Source: Brevibacterium antiquum (lineage in GTDB: Bacteria; Actinomycetota; Actinomycetes; Actinomycetales; Brevibacteriaceae). Taken from it: 56,003 nt of DNA. The stretch is taken from assembly GCF_016107655.1 (NCBI RefSeq), contig NZ_JABASX010000015.1, forward strand, positions 1 to 56,003, written 5' to 3'. The first letter of the stretch is position 1, and the number at the start of each line of letters is the position of its first letter. The notes beneath the pieces were generated by a model that saw only the letters and a list, made by a program, of their open reading frames with translations, did no database searches and was not told the origin of the DNA. This document shows, piece after piece, positions 9,101 to 15,979 of this stretch. A program made the position numbers and the translations under genes.

Positions 9101-9255
9101 TAGAGGTGGGACTGCTGCTGGTTGGTCTGGTTCCAGCCAGGAGCGAATCGCGCTGTGGAGTCCGGGTCGTCGTTGTCCGAGTCAAACCCGGCGGCAGTGC
9201 TGTCCGACTCTTCTGCGGCTCCGTTGTCTTTGGCGTCGTGAGAGGAGTCGCTCAT
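6094..9255 (-). CDS. large proline-rich polytopic membrane protein of unknown function
   Basis: About 1053 residues. The first ~170 are cytoplasmic, disordered and rich in Pro/Gly/Ser/Gln, with repeats such as PGSQPGGHMGSQPGGHLG and a GWNQTNQQQ motif. A block of hydrophobic segments follows (about 178-590), beginning ALIPPGLALLAGIIVSIII. Next is an Ala/Gly/Pro linker (AGAGAGAGAA, about 618-705), one more membrane helix (about 705-727, ATLVGVISGSAVLAFVAALI), then about 325 extracellular residues starting 'SPEAAVEKYFSELSDGDAEGAL', with two cysteines. That start resembles NTF2/DUF4878-like modules. I use the ATG at 9255 (GAAGGA upstream) rather than the frame opening at 9342. No enzymatic motif is seen. 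It is divergent from another proline-rich membrane protein sharing the GWNQ motif. Confidence 0.85.
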   Translation of the reverse strand: MSDSSHDAKDNGAAEESDSTAAGFDSDNDDPDSTARFAPGWNQTNQQQSHLYDSEPQAHSPSPSPSPGMGSPHPSPDSPASSQGSPYPAYGAPHGQQHPDPNSYYSHSGNQTNGFPGSQPSGYPGSQPGGHMGSQPGGHLGGQPQGVPYPQPPQYPQPQMSPSAAKYLSALSQGATWRSALIPPGLALLAGIIVSIIISALLTSMSDFTTLAEETGFNTDGISYALPFVLLAMSLFGSAVFRFNVQAGDMGQASGSLFASGAPLLITIIVIGVLWWFTKRSELKSPSPNRGVTWIRIGITTLSMAFVLLLLELIFAARFSITESGGVVDLEFSAVTVRSFFLPLLTVLITSICARIAGHFKGSEAIGAPFLRWLVPPILVTWTHLIVATLALSIVAVFIIPLSFDLPWQTIPALFINVGLILTMLVHLGGVSASAQGDMMGFDSGGFSESLTIFSREAPGQLWIGLLAVVAAVLVATLVATVTRRPYWTVAGEDKAQWSTAWKIPLAFCAIWGLVSVLAVPLRIHLEGSAAAATMFNDFGTARAGVGPLAWSFLLFALWGVVIEVLSRTLGPRLVLTVPAVAKFFAGRAVHPHWGQALGMSEPRHPLIHPDAVAGRGAGAGIPAAGAGAVAGAGAGAGAAASAYPSVPQSGPSAHADPGAYPPAAEPGAYPSAGAAYPMSAPPNGAYAGAGSPAPPGTAPAQPFNKKKATLVGVISGSAVLAFVAALIVVTQVNGNTFSPEAAVEKYFSELSDGDAEGALKMADVDVPTEQRQLLTNDVLGAAKALPKDVTVEDADVNGNSATVTATYDVGGSKGTTSFSLHKAGKKALFFDDWRLQAPELFSLSVETPGLSKVKINGIDIETSESGLALPAFPGMYTIGLSEETDLVSADEIEARAFFAEEGDMEGYEPALLAAQPTDAFRTEVNKQVKTLIDSCAKKTVAQPDGCPFGSYSAESYDATNIKWSISSYPTAIVGDPSGEGYFDPEGSTGPNGGPAWPISTETTGEAFVTGKYDSFFDESDTFDDTVTFSVDGTAEIVDGKVVINIEGDPYDF

Positions 9256-9321
9256 GAGTGGTCCTTCATCCGTGTGGGTCTGCTTCGATGCAGGCGAGGG
9301 GTGTGTATTTGGATATAAGCC

Positions 9322-9367
9322 AATATGCGACCGCATATTCATTTTGTAGTGGCAATCCTATAATAGG
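9322..9367. promoter_or_regulatory. divergent promoter region with inverted repeats between the two proline-rich genes
   Basis: AATATGCG (9322-9329) and CGCATATT (9332-9339) form a perfect 8-bp inverted repeat with a 2-base spacer. Ten to twenty bases on, CCTATAATAGG (9357-9367) contains a good -10 hexamer TATAAT (9359-9364) for the rightward gene, which starts at 9431. A clear -35 was not found. The AT-rich palindrome lies 67-84 bp upstream of the leftward ATG. It is a plausible operator that could set both genes together. Confidence 0.55.
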
Positions 9368-9430
9368 CTTGTTAAACCATGGAAGTTGTCCTCAAGGACT
9401 CATTTCGCAAAGAAGGATCGAGAGCCGCTG

Positions 9431-10429
9431 ATGAGTGAGAATCCACCTCCACCCGGGAGTGGTCGCGACCCTGCGTGGAACGGCAACGGTCAGCAAGGAC
9501 GCGGGGCGAACCCTCCGCAGCAGCCCAACACAGGGTGGAATCAGCAGTCGGAATCGGGCTGGAACCAACAGGCCAATACTGGCTGGAGTCAGCCGGAAGA
9601 GCGTGCCAGCAATGGTTTGGGCGAAGGGCCTCCTGCGGCTCCCACCACACCCCCGTACCCCAGGCCGAAGCGCCCGCAGAGCGAATCCGCTTCGGCGCAG
9701 GCCTCACCGGGTCAGTATCAACAGCATCCACAGCACCAACAGCATCCACAGCACCAGCCGGCGCCGGCACAGAACTCCAATGCCCAATATGCGCAAGGGC
9801 CTTATCCCGCCGCACCGGCTGGGAAGTCCCGCAGCCGGAGAGGGCTTATCGCGATGGGCGTGGTTCTCATCGTCGTTGTCGCTCTCGGAATCGGATGGGG
9901 CGCAGCTACTCTGTTCGGCAATGACTCCGACGGTGACACGGTCGCCGCACCCGCCTCATCGGAGGCGACGAGCCCGGGAAGCGAGGCCTCATCAAGCCAA
10001 GGCCCCTCAGAGAGTCCCGATCCCTCGGAATCACCGGCCCTGTCGGATGACCCTGCGAAGGCACTTGAGCAGCTGATCGAAAGCGACAGACCCAGCGTCA
10101 AGGCCGACCTCAACGGGAAATGGGTGCCGCAGCTGAGTTCGAAGAAGCTGGGTCTTGAGGCCGAAGGAAAGACCTGGAAGGAAAAGGACATCCTCGCCGA
10201 ACACCAAGAGTTGCGGGAGGAGTTCCCTCGCGTGCAACTGGTGTGGTCTGGTGATTTCGCCAGCTTCAAAGAAGATGACTTCTGGGTCACGGTCGTGGGT
10301 ATCGGATACGACGATCCAGAGGAGGCGCTGTCCTGGTGCTCATCGCACGGTCTTGGCGCCGACTACTGCTATGCCAAGCAGCTCAACACCTCAGGTGGGA
10401 TCGATGGCACAACCCGTCTCCAAGACTGA
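9431..10429 (+). CDS. single-pass membrane protein with Gln/Trp/Pro-rich N-terminus, unknown function
   Basis: About 332 residues. The cytoplasmic N-terminus carries the repeats NTGWNQQ, ESGWNQQ and NTGWSQ, then Pro/Gln/His-rich sequence (QHPQHQQHPQHQ). One transmembrane helix (about residues 137-160, GLIAMGVVLIVVVALGIGWG) is followed by a Ser/Glu/Pro-rich stalk and a conserved-looking extracellular domain of about 115 residues ending 'SWCSSHGLGADYCYAKQLN'. The two cysteines there probably form a disulfide. I use the ATG at 9431 rather than the frame opening at 9386. It is divergent from the large protein at 6094-9255 and shares its GWNQ motif. No function is recognised. Confidence 0.85.
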   Translation: MSENPPPPGSGRDPAWNGNGQQGRGANPPQQPNTGWNQQSESGWNQQANTGWSQPEERASNGLGEGPPAAPTTPPYPRPKRPQSESASAQASPGQYQQHPQHQQHPQHQPAPAQNSNAQYAQGPYPAAPAGKSRSRRGLIAMGVVLIVVVALGIGWGAATLFGNDSDGDTVAAPASSEATSPGSEASSSQGPSESPDPSESPALSDDPAKALEQLIESDRPSVKADLNGKWVPQLSSKKLGLEAEGKTWKEKDILAEHQELREEFPRVQLVWSGDFASFKEDDFWVTVVGIGYDDPEEALSWCSSHGLGADYCYAKQLNTSGGIDGTTRLQD

Positions 10430-10548
10430 CCGTGATACTGCCTGGCATTGACTGACCGTGACACTGACTAACCGTGACACTGACTAACCGTGACACTGAC
10501 TAACCGTGACACTGCCTGAACTCGACACTGCCTGAACTCGACACTGCC
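10427..10548. repeat. 16-bp tandem repeat, seven full units, each starting with a stop codon
   Basis: Units of TGACCGTGACACTGAC or close variants begin at 10427, 10453, 10469, 10485, 10501, 10517 and 10533, with one 10-base partial unit at 10443-10452. Each begins TGA or TAA. The first TGA (10427-10429) is the stop codon of the upstream gene. The 16-bp period cycles the stops through all frames. The last two units have diverged to TGAACTCGACACTGCC. The array lies between two convergent genes. Confidence 0.85.
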
Positions 10549-10556
10549 CGGTCGAG

Positions 10557-10610
10557 GCTGGGCCCGGCAGTCAGACTCCGACCAGCAGTCGGGCCCGTCT
10601 GCGCAGTCAG
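10557..10610. repeat. 18-bp degenerate repeat at the 3' end of the permease gene
   Basis: Three 18-bp units (10557-10574, 10575-10592, 10593-10610) each end in CAGTCAG or CAGTCGG. The unit at 10593 carries the permease stop (TCA at 10607-10609, TGA on the minus strand). The same position reads TCG and then TCA in the next two units downstream. It directly follows the 16-bp array, so both genes at this convergent junction trail copies of their own last codons. Confidence 0.6.
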
Positions 10611-12016
10611 GCCCGTCGGCGGTTGCGCACCAGATAAACGACGATACCGATGGCCAGCCACACCGCACCGAAGATCAGGGCCAGCGGATTCGCGCTGACG
10701 AGGACGATGGCGAGCAGGACGGCGCCGATGATCGGAATCGCCCCATGCGTGAACCAGCTCGGGGTCTCGGAACCCTGGCGTTTGACGAGGAAGTATCCGA
10801 CCACCGAGGCCTGCACGAAGATGAACGCGCTCAGAGCGCCGACGTTGACGATGGATGTCAGCTGGTCGAGACCGTCAGCACGGGTCGTGGCCCATCCGGC
10901 GACGATGACGTTGCCGACGGCTGCGACGAGGATTCCCTTCCACGGGACACCGGTCCGCGGGGACACCTGACCAAGGAACTTCGGCACCTGACCGTTGCGG
11001 CCCATGTCCATCAGGATGCGTGAACCGGCGGCCTGTCCGATCATGGCGGAGAACGCCGCACCGACGGCCTTGGCCAGGGCCAGCAGCCAGTGCACCCAGG
11101 TCCCGAGGGTGGCATCGACGGCATCGTAATACGCTGCGCCCTCCAGCTCAGGATTTGCCTGCAGCTCGGCAGGAGACAACGGCGAGAGCAGACTGCCCAC
11201 CCAGGTCTGCGCCACGAAGAAGACGCCTGCCAGAACAAGGCAGACCAAGGTGGCGCGACCGACGATCTTCGGCCCGCCCTTGGCCTCCTCGGCGAATGTC
11301 GCCAGAGAATCGAAGCCGAGATAGGACAGAACAGCCACGGACACCGCGGCCAGAACCGCGGTGATCGAGAACGCGCCGACGCCCGTCAGCGGGGACAGCC
11401 AATTTCGGCTGGGCCCGTTGGCCGCCAGATAGATGACGCCGAGAACGAGGACCAACCCGAGCACGAGCACTTCGATGACCACCACCAGCGTGATCACCCG
11501 CGAGGCGATCTTCACGCCGGCAAGGTTGAGACCGGTGGTGAGAATGACGGCGATGCCGGTGAACAGCCAGACGGAAATGCTCGGAAAGATCGAATTCAGA
11601 GCGATGCCCGTGAACAGATACGCCACGGACGGAATGAACAGGTAGTCGAGGAGGATCATCCATCCAGCGGTGAATCCCGCACGCGGACCGATCCCCGCCG
11701 AGGCGTAGGCGAAGACCGTGCCTGCCCGCGGAATCTCCCGTGACATCCGCATATAGCTGACCGCAGTGAACGACATGACGATCGTGGCCACGATATAGAC
11801 GAGCGCAACGGCACCGCCCGAGTTCGCGTCGAGCGTGCCGAAGACGCCGACCGCGGCCGCCGGTCCGATGAACACCAGGCCGATGAAGACGAGTTCGGTC
11901 AATCCGATGCTGCGGCGAAGTTCGCCCGATTTCCCTGCGGCCCCAGAGGACCCTGAAGCCCCAGAGGATCCTGTGGCGCCTGTGGACCCGTCGGATCCTT
12001 CGGCAGACGTGCTCAC
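10607..12016 (-). CDS. APC-family amino acid permease
   Basis: About 469 residues with some 12 predicted membrane helices. It starts with a soluble Ser/Gly/Ala-rich tail (TGATGSSGASGSSGAAG), followed by 'TELVFIGLVFIGPAAAVGVFG', the usual first helix of amino acid-polyamine-organocation permeases. Helix 6-like sequence 'VAVLSYLGFDSLATFAEEAKGGP' contains the conserved F-E-E region. The GTG at 12016 overlaps the stop of the upstream enzyme gene by four bases (GTGA), so I use it instead of the frame opening at 12058. The coupled gene is an ornithine-cyclodeaminase-family enzyme, so the permease probably imports that enzyme's substrate. Confidence 0.9.
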   Translation of the reverse strand: MSTSAEGSDGSTGATGSSGASGSSGAAGKSGELRRSIGLTELVFIGLVFIGPAAAVGVFGTLDANSGGAVALVYIVATIVMSFTAVSYMRMSREIPRAGTVFAYASAGIGPRAGFTAGWMILLDYLFIPSVAYLFTGIALNSIFPSISVWLFTGIAVILTTGLNLAGVKIASRVITLVVVIEVLVLGLVLVLGVIYLAANGPSRNWLSPLTGVGAFSITAVLAAVSVAVLSYLGFDSLATFAEEAKGGPKIVGRATLVCLVLAGVFFVAQTWVGSLLSPLSPAELQANPELEGAAYYDAVDATLGTWVHWLLALAKAVGAAFSAMIGQAAGSRILMDMGRNGQVPKFLGQVSPRTGVPWKGILVAAVGNVIVAGWATTRADGLDQLTSIVNVGALSAFIFVQASVVGYFLVKRQGSETPSWFTHGAIPIIGAVLLAIVLVSANPLALIFGAVWLAIGIVVYLVRNRRRA

Positions 12017-12945
12017 GCTTTGCCTGCCAGTTCCGTGGCCACGGCCAGGTCCTCCCACGACATGCCTGAGCCCTTGAAGATGACGGTCTGGTCCGCCTCG
12101 GCGCTGATCTCGCCGTTGCTGAAGCGCTTCATCGTCACGAGCGAATCCGCGTCCAGTGCCCCGTCGGAGATCGCGAGGACGACGTCCCCGCCCTCCCGCA
12201 GCACTGTGCTGAGGTCTTCAACTATCACCATCGCCGAGGTGAAGAGTTCAGGTGGCAGCTCACGCGAATGGGGATCGTGGGATCCGCACGCCATGATCAC
12301 AGCACCGGGCTTGACGAGATCTGCTGAGAACAGGGGTTCGCTCGCGGTGGTGGCGGTGACGATGATGTCGGCGGCGCGCAGTGCTGAGTCCACCTCGGCG
12401 GTCTGCGCTTGCAGCACCCTGCCGCGGTCACGGACATCGGACGTGACCTGTTCGGGGGAGCGGACGACGAAGACGACATCTGCGAGCTCGACATCGAGGA
12501 CATCAGCGATCGTGTCGGCATGCCCCACACCCTGCGGGCCGGCGCCGAAGACCACGACATTGACCGGCTGAGTGAACCTGGTCAGGGCAGGTTCGATCGC
12601 AGCGACGGAGACCGCCGGGGTGCGCAGGGTCGTCAGCGCTGCACCATCGATGACGGTCCGCAGCTCGAGGGTTGCGCTGTCGTACATGAGGTACTGGGCC
12701 ATGATTCGGGGGAGGCCGCGTTCGGGATTGCCGACGGAGACGCCGGCGAGTTTGACCCCGACCCAGTCGCCGATCTCCGAGGGCATGAAGATCATGTTCC
12801 CGGCGGAGATGTCGGTGATCGTGCGCGGGATGTCATCGGCGGGGTCGAAATCGCTCGTCAACGCTGCACGCAGGGCGGCGACCGCCTCGGCGGGGGAGAG
12901 TGCGGCGAAGACAGCTTCGGCATCGAGGTTCTTCACTTCGTCCAT
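12013..12945 (-). CDS. ornithine cyclodeaminase / mu-crystallin family protein
   Basis: About 310 residues with the OCD/mu-crystallin fold. The N-terminal 'AEAVAALRAAL' and 'MPSEIGDWVGVKLAGV' supply the substrate-binding part. 'VNVVVFGAGPQGVGHADTI' is the NAD(P)-binding Rossmann loop. The family includes ornithine cyclodeaminase, alanine dehydrogenase and pyrroline-2-carboxylate reductase, and I cannot choose among them. I start at the ATG at 12945; an ATG at 12957 with GAAGG abutting it is the alternative. It is translationally coupled (GTGA) to the amino acid permease. The nearby proline/betaine genes make pyrroline or proline chemistry plausible, but that is inference. Confidence 0.9.
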   Translation of the reverse strand: MDEVKNLDAEAVFAALSPAEAVAALRAALTSDFDPADDIPRTITDISAGNMIFMPSEIGDWVGVKLAGVSVGNPERGLPRIMAQYLMYDSATLELRTVIDGAALTTLRTPAVSVAAIEPALTRFTQPVNVVVFGAGPQGVGHADTIADVLDVELADVVFVVRSPEQVTSDVRDRGRVLQAQTAEVDSALRAADIIVTATTASEPLFSADLVKPGAVIMACGSHDPHSRELPPELFTSAMVIVEDLSTVLREGGDVVLAISDGALDADSLVTMKRFSNGEISAEADQTVIFKGSGMSWEDLAVATELAGKA

Positions 12946-13181
12946 CGGTGTGCACATCCTTCGTGATTAGCCCTGGGGCTGGCTTCTTGCAATCGACCTT
13001 ATGCCACCCCCGGTCGGCGTGTGAATGCTCTTCAGGATGCGAAAGTCCGGGTGAGCGCGTCACCATCTCGTCACATGAGCACGGCTGTCCAGCGTCGAGG
13101 CGCGGCTACGATGGACAGCGACAATGGTCAACGGTCGAAGACTGGTGGTCAGCCGGTTGAGGGCGAAGGGCGAATGCGACG

Positions 13182-13568
13182 ATGGCTCAGCAGAATTTCG
13201 GAATGCCGCAGCAGCCGGTGCCGCGGCACCCGGTGGCACAGCACCCGATGTCGCCGAACGCTGCCCCGCAGTACCTCATGCCGCGGCTGCCCTCGGTGGT
13301 TCCGGGGATTCTGCTCATTGTGGCGGGAGCCCTCGGAGTGCTGCTGGCGATCGGAATCATCATGATTCCCGGAGTGCTGTTCCTGCTCGGTGGTGGCGGC
13401 AACGTCGATGCCTTCAATGACTTCGCCTCCGGTTTCGTCATTACCGCAGTCATCGTGGGCGTGATGTCACTGGCGGCTCTCGTCACCGGAATCGTCCTCG
13501 CGGTCCGCACCGCGAAGAAGCGTCGTCGCATCAGGCACGCGGCCATGGGCTGGCCCACGTACCGGTGA
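13182..13568 (+). CDS. small two-helix membrane protein, unknown
   Basis: 128 residues. A short Pro/Gln/Met/His-rich N-terminus (QQPVPRHPVAQHPMSPNAAP) precedes two hydrophobic hairpin segments, VPGILLIVAGALGVLLAIGI and FVITAVIVGVMSLAALVTGI. The tail is very basic (KKRRRIRHAA). GAAGG lies 12-17 bases before the ATG. It resembles small envelope proteins common in actinobacteria but I recognise no family. It stands alone, converging on the LysR gene that ends at 13579. Confidence 0.65.
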   Translation: MAQQNFGMPQQPVPRHPVAQHPMSPNAAPQYLMPRLPSVVPGILLIVAGALGVLLAIGIIMIPGVLFLLGGGGNVDAFNDFASGFVITAVIVGVMSLAALVTGIVLAVRTAKKRRRIRHAAMGWPTYR

Positions 13569-13578
13569 GGCCCTGCCG

Positions 13579-14505
13579 TCACACCCCGCGCTGAGCCACC
13601 GAGGCGGCGACCTCGTGGAGGATCTCGAGCGCGGCCGCGATGATCGGCTGGCCGGCAGACCCGCTTCGCAACCCGGTGAGGATCTTCCGGGACGGAACCG
13701 GATCGCCGCGCAAGGGTACGCGGGCCACATCGTAGCCCTCAGGCAGCCTGGCCAGCCGGGGGATGAGCGCGACTCCCAGCCCGGCGGAGACGAGCGCGGC
13801 ACCCGTCTCCCACTCCCGTGACTGGTGTGCGTTCTCGGGGAAAAAGCCGGCCGCGGCGCAGGCGGTGCGCACGAGACGATAGTAGGGCGAACCGGGACGG
13901 TCGAGGATCCAGCTCTCCTCCGCGGCTTCGCTGAGGAGCACCGCGGACCGGGTCGCCAGGCGGTGATCGCTGCGGACGAGGAGGTCGAGCCGGTCGCTGA
14001 CCAGCGCATTCTGCTCGAATCGGATGTCGCTGCGCGGCGGCAGTGGGTCTGTGGCCACGACGACGGCGATATCGGCCTGCTCTGTGACGAGGAGTTCGAA
14101 GCACTCCTCTGGTTCGGCCTCGATGATGGTGACCTGCGAATCGGGGAACAGCTCGTTCACCCTCTCCGCAGTCGGTGGCAGCAGTGCCGCCGCGGCAGTC
14201 GAGAAGCCGCACAGGCGCAGTCGCCTCTGCCGCAGGGGAGAGCCGGAATCGGCTTCGGCGAGCTCTCCGCTGATCTCCTCCCAGCGAGTGAAGAGCTCCT
14301 GTGTCCGTTCGAGTAGGAGCTGGCCCGCTCGGGTGAGGACGAGGCCTCGTCCTCGCTGTTCCAGGATGGTCAGCCCGAGATCCTTCGACAGAGATCGCAG
14401 CTGGTGGGACACCGCAGACGGAGTGTAGCCGAGACGGTGCGCGGCCTCGGTGAGGGTCCCGACCTCGGCGAGGATGCGAAGCACCTGAAGACGATGATCG
14501 ATCAT
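13579..14505 (-). CDS. LysR-family transcriptional regulator
   Basis: 308 residues. The winged helix at 1-60 contains 'EAAHRLGYTPSAVSHQLRSL', followed by the substrate-binding domain. The ATG at 14505 gives the standard N-terminus (MIDHRLQVLRILAEVG). It has no ribosome site in front; instead it lies at the edge of a perfect palindrome (14505-14519). Divergent transcription from the Rieske oxygenase genes makes it the likely regulator of betaine degradation. Within the window it is most like the LysR at 205-1104, which shares the SAVSH recognition helix and the same start-codon-in-operator layout. Confidence 0.93.
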   Translation of the reverse strand: MIDHRLQVLRILAEVGTLTEAAHRLGYTPSAVSHQLRSLSKDLGLTILEQRGRGLVLTRAGQLLLERTQELFTRWEEISGELAEADSGSPLRQRRLRLCGFSTAAAALLPPTAERVNELFPDSQVTIIEAEPEECFELLVTEQADIAVVVATDPLPPRSDIRFEQNALVSDRLDLLVRSDHRLATRSAVLLSEAAEESWILDRPGSPYYRLVRTACAAAGFFPENAHQSREWETGAALVSAGLGVALIPRLARLPEGYDVARVPLRGDPVPSRKILTGLRSGSAGQPIIAAALEILHEVAASVAQRGV

Positions 14506-14519
14506 GCAATATTATTGCA
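14505..14519. promoter_or_regulatory. palindromic LysR operator at its own start codon
   Basis: TGCAAT (14505-14510), ATT, ATTGCA (14514-14519) form a perfect inverted repeat, a T-N13-A relative of the LysR box. The first base is the third base of the regulator's ATG on the opposite strand. The Rieske gene starts 93 bp away on the other side. It shares the TTGCA half-site with the palindrome at 1104-1140. Confidence 0.6.
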
Positions 14520-14611
14520 CGATCGAGTCGAAAAAGATTCGCTTTTCTTCGTAGGTTTTCCGACGGACACTGGCACTAGGCAACAGCAATCGCAGCGAGG
14601 CGGTGATACCG

Positions 14612-15979
14612 ATGACTTTGGCACCCGAAACCCAGAACCGGACGACCTCTGTCGACCCCCGGACCAACCACGTCGGCACCGGCGCAGGTGCTGGTGGCAC
14701 CGGGACCTTCGACCCGGACCGGCTCATCGACGAGCGTCGGTCAGGGTACTGTCTTGACGCCCCGTTCTACCTCTCCGATGAGTTCTATCGCAGGGACATC
14801 GACGCGGTATTCGCCGCGACATGGATCTTCGCAGCGGCAGCTGCCGAGGTGCCCGAGCCCGGCGATTTCGTCACCATCGACATCGGCGACTATTCGGTCA
14901 TCATCATCCGCGATGACGACGAGGAGATCCGCGCCCACCACAACGTCTGCCGCCACCGAGGCGCTCGCCTCCTGTCCGAGACCAACGGGTCCGTGGGCAA
15001 TATCGTCTGCAGCTACCACCAGTGGACCTATTCACCCGAGGGTGACCTCATGTCCGCTGGCGTCCAGGCTCCCGGCTTCGACCGGACCTGCTTCTCCCTG
15101 CGCTCGGTCAGCGTCCGTGTCGTCGCCGGCCTGGTCTTCATCTGCCTGGCGCAGAATCCTCCGGAGGACTTCGCCGAGGTGGCCGATCGGATCTCGCCCT
15201 ACATCGAACCGCACGCCCTGGGTAAGACCAAGGTCGCCGCCCAGGTGGATCTCATCGAGCACGCCAATTGGAAGCTCGTCATGGAGAACAACCGCGAGTG
15301 CTATCACTGCGAGGCCGGGCACCCGGAGCTGACCTGCACCTTCTTCCCAACCTATGGCTACGCCCCGGACGAGATTCCCAAGCGGCTCAAGCCCGCCTAT
15401 CAGCGCTACCTCGATGCCGAGGAGCGACTGAAGACCAACAGCGAACGCAATAACCTGCCCACGCAGCTCATCGCAGAGCTCAGCGGCCGAGCCACCGGCT
15501 TCCGGATCGAACGGGCGGCTCTCGACGGAAAGGGGGAGTCGTACACGATGGACGGCGGGGCCGCCTCGGCGAAACTCCTCGGTGAACTCGATACCCCTGA
15601 GCTGGGGCGACTGTCGATGCACACTCAGCCCAACGCCTGGTTCCACTTCATGGGCGACCACGCGGTCACCTTCTCCCTCATCCCCCTGGGGCCCGACACT
15701 ACGCGGGTGCGCTCGACCTGGCTGGTCCATGAGGATGCGGTCGAAGGCGTCGACTATGACGTTGAGAACCTCACGACTGTGTGGGTGAAGACGAACGAGC
15801 AGGATGCGGCGCTGTGCGCGAAGGCCCACCGCGGGATTTCGTCGCCAGCCTATGTTCCGGGGCCCTATGCGCCTACGGAGAGCGACCTCGAAGAGTTCTG
15901 TACGTGGTACATCGAACGGCTGCAGGCTCACAGGGCGCAGACCGACGTGCGGCAGGCTGACCAGGGAGGACAGAGCTGA
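14612..15979 (+). CDS. Rieske non-heme iron oxygenase, GbcA/Stc2-like (betaine demethylase)
   Basis: About 455 residues. The Rieske [2Fe-2S] ligands are visible as C113-R-H115 and C133-S-Y-H136. The mononuclear iron site lies in the stretch ENNRECYHCEAGHPEL (H232, H237), the form typical of glycine betaine monooxygenase GbcA and stachydrine demethylases. These enzymes oxidatively remove one N-methyl as formaldehyde. A GTG at 14603 is an alternative start; I prefer the ATG at 14612, with GAGG upstream. It overlaps the reductase gene by one base. Glycine betaine or (hydroxy)proline betaine is the likely substrate. The neighbouring epimerase and N-methylproline-demethylase-like genes favour proline betaines, by inference. 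Confidence 0.92.
   Translation: MTLAPETQNRTTSVDPRTNHVGTGAGAGGTGTFDPDRLIDERRSGYCLDAPFYLSDEFYRRDIDAVFAATWIFAAAAAEVPEPGDFVTIDIGDYSVIIIRDDDEEIRAHHNVCRHRGARLLSETNGSVGNIVCSYHQWTYSPEGDLMSAGVQAPGFDRTCFSLRSVSVRVVAGLVFICLAQNPPEDFAEVADRISPYIEPHALGKTKVAAQVDLIEHANWKLVMENNRECYHCEAGHPELTCTFFPTYGYAPDEIPKRLKPAYQRYLDAEERLKTNSERNNLPTQLIAELSGRATGFRIERAALDGKGESYTMDGGAASAKLLGELDTPELGRLSMHTQPNAWFHFMGDHAVTFSLIPLGPDTTRVRSTWLVHEDAVEGVDYDVENLTTVWVKTNEQDAALCAKAHRGISSPAYVPGPYAPTESDLEEFCTWYIERLQAHRAQTDVRQADQGGQS

Noticed and set aside
10427..10548. CRISPR array
   Set aside because: The 16-bp units are contiguous without spacers, much shorter than CRISPR repeats, and no cas gene is present.
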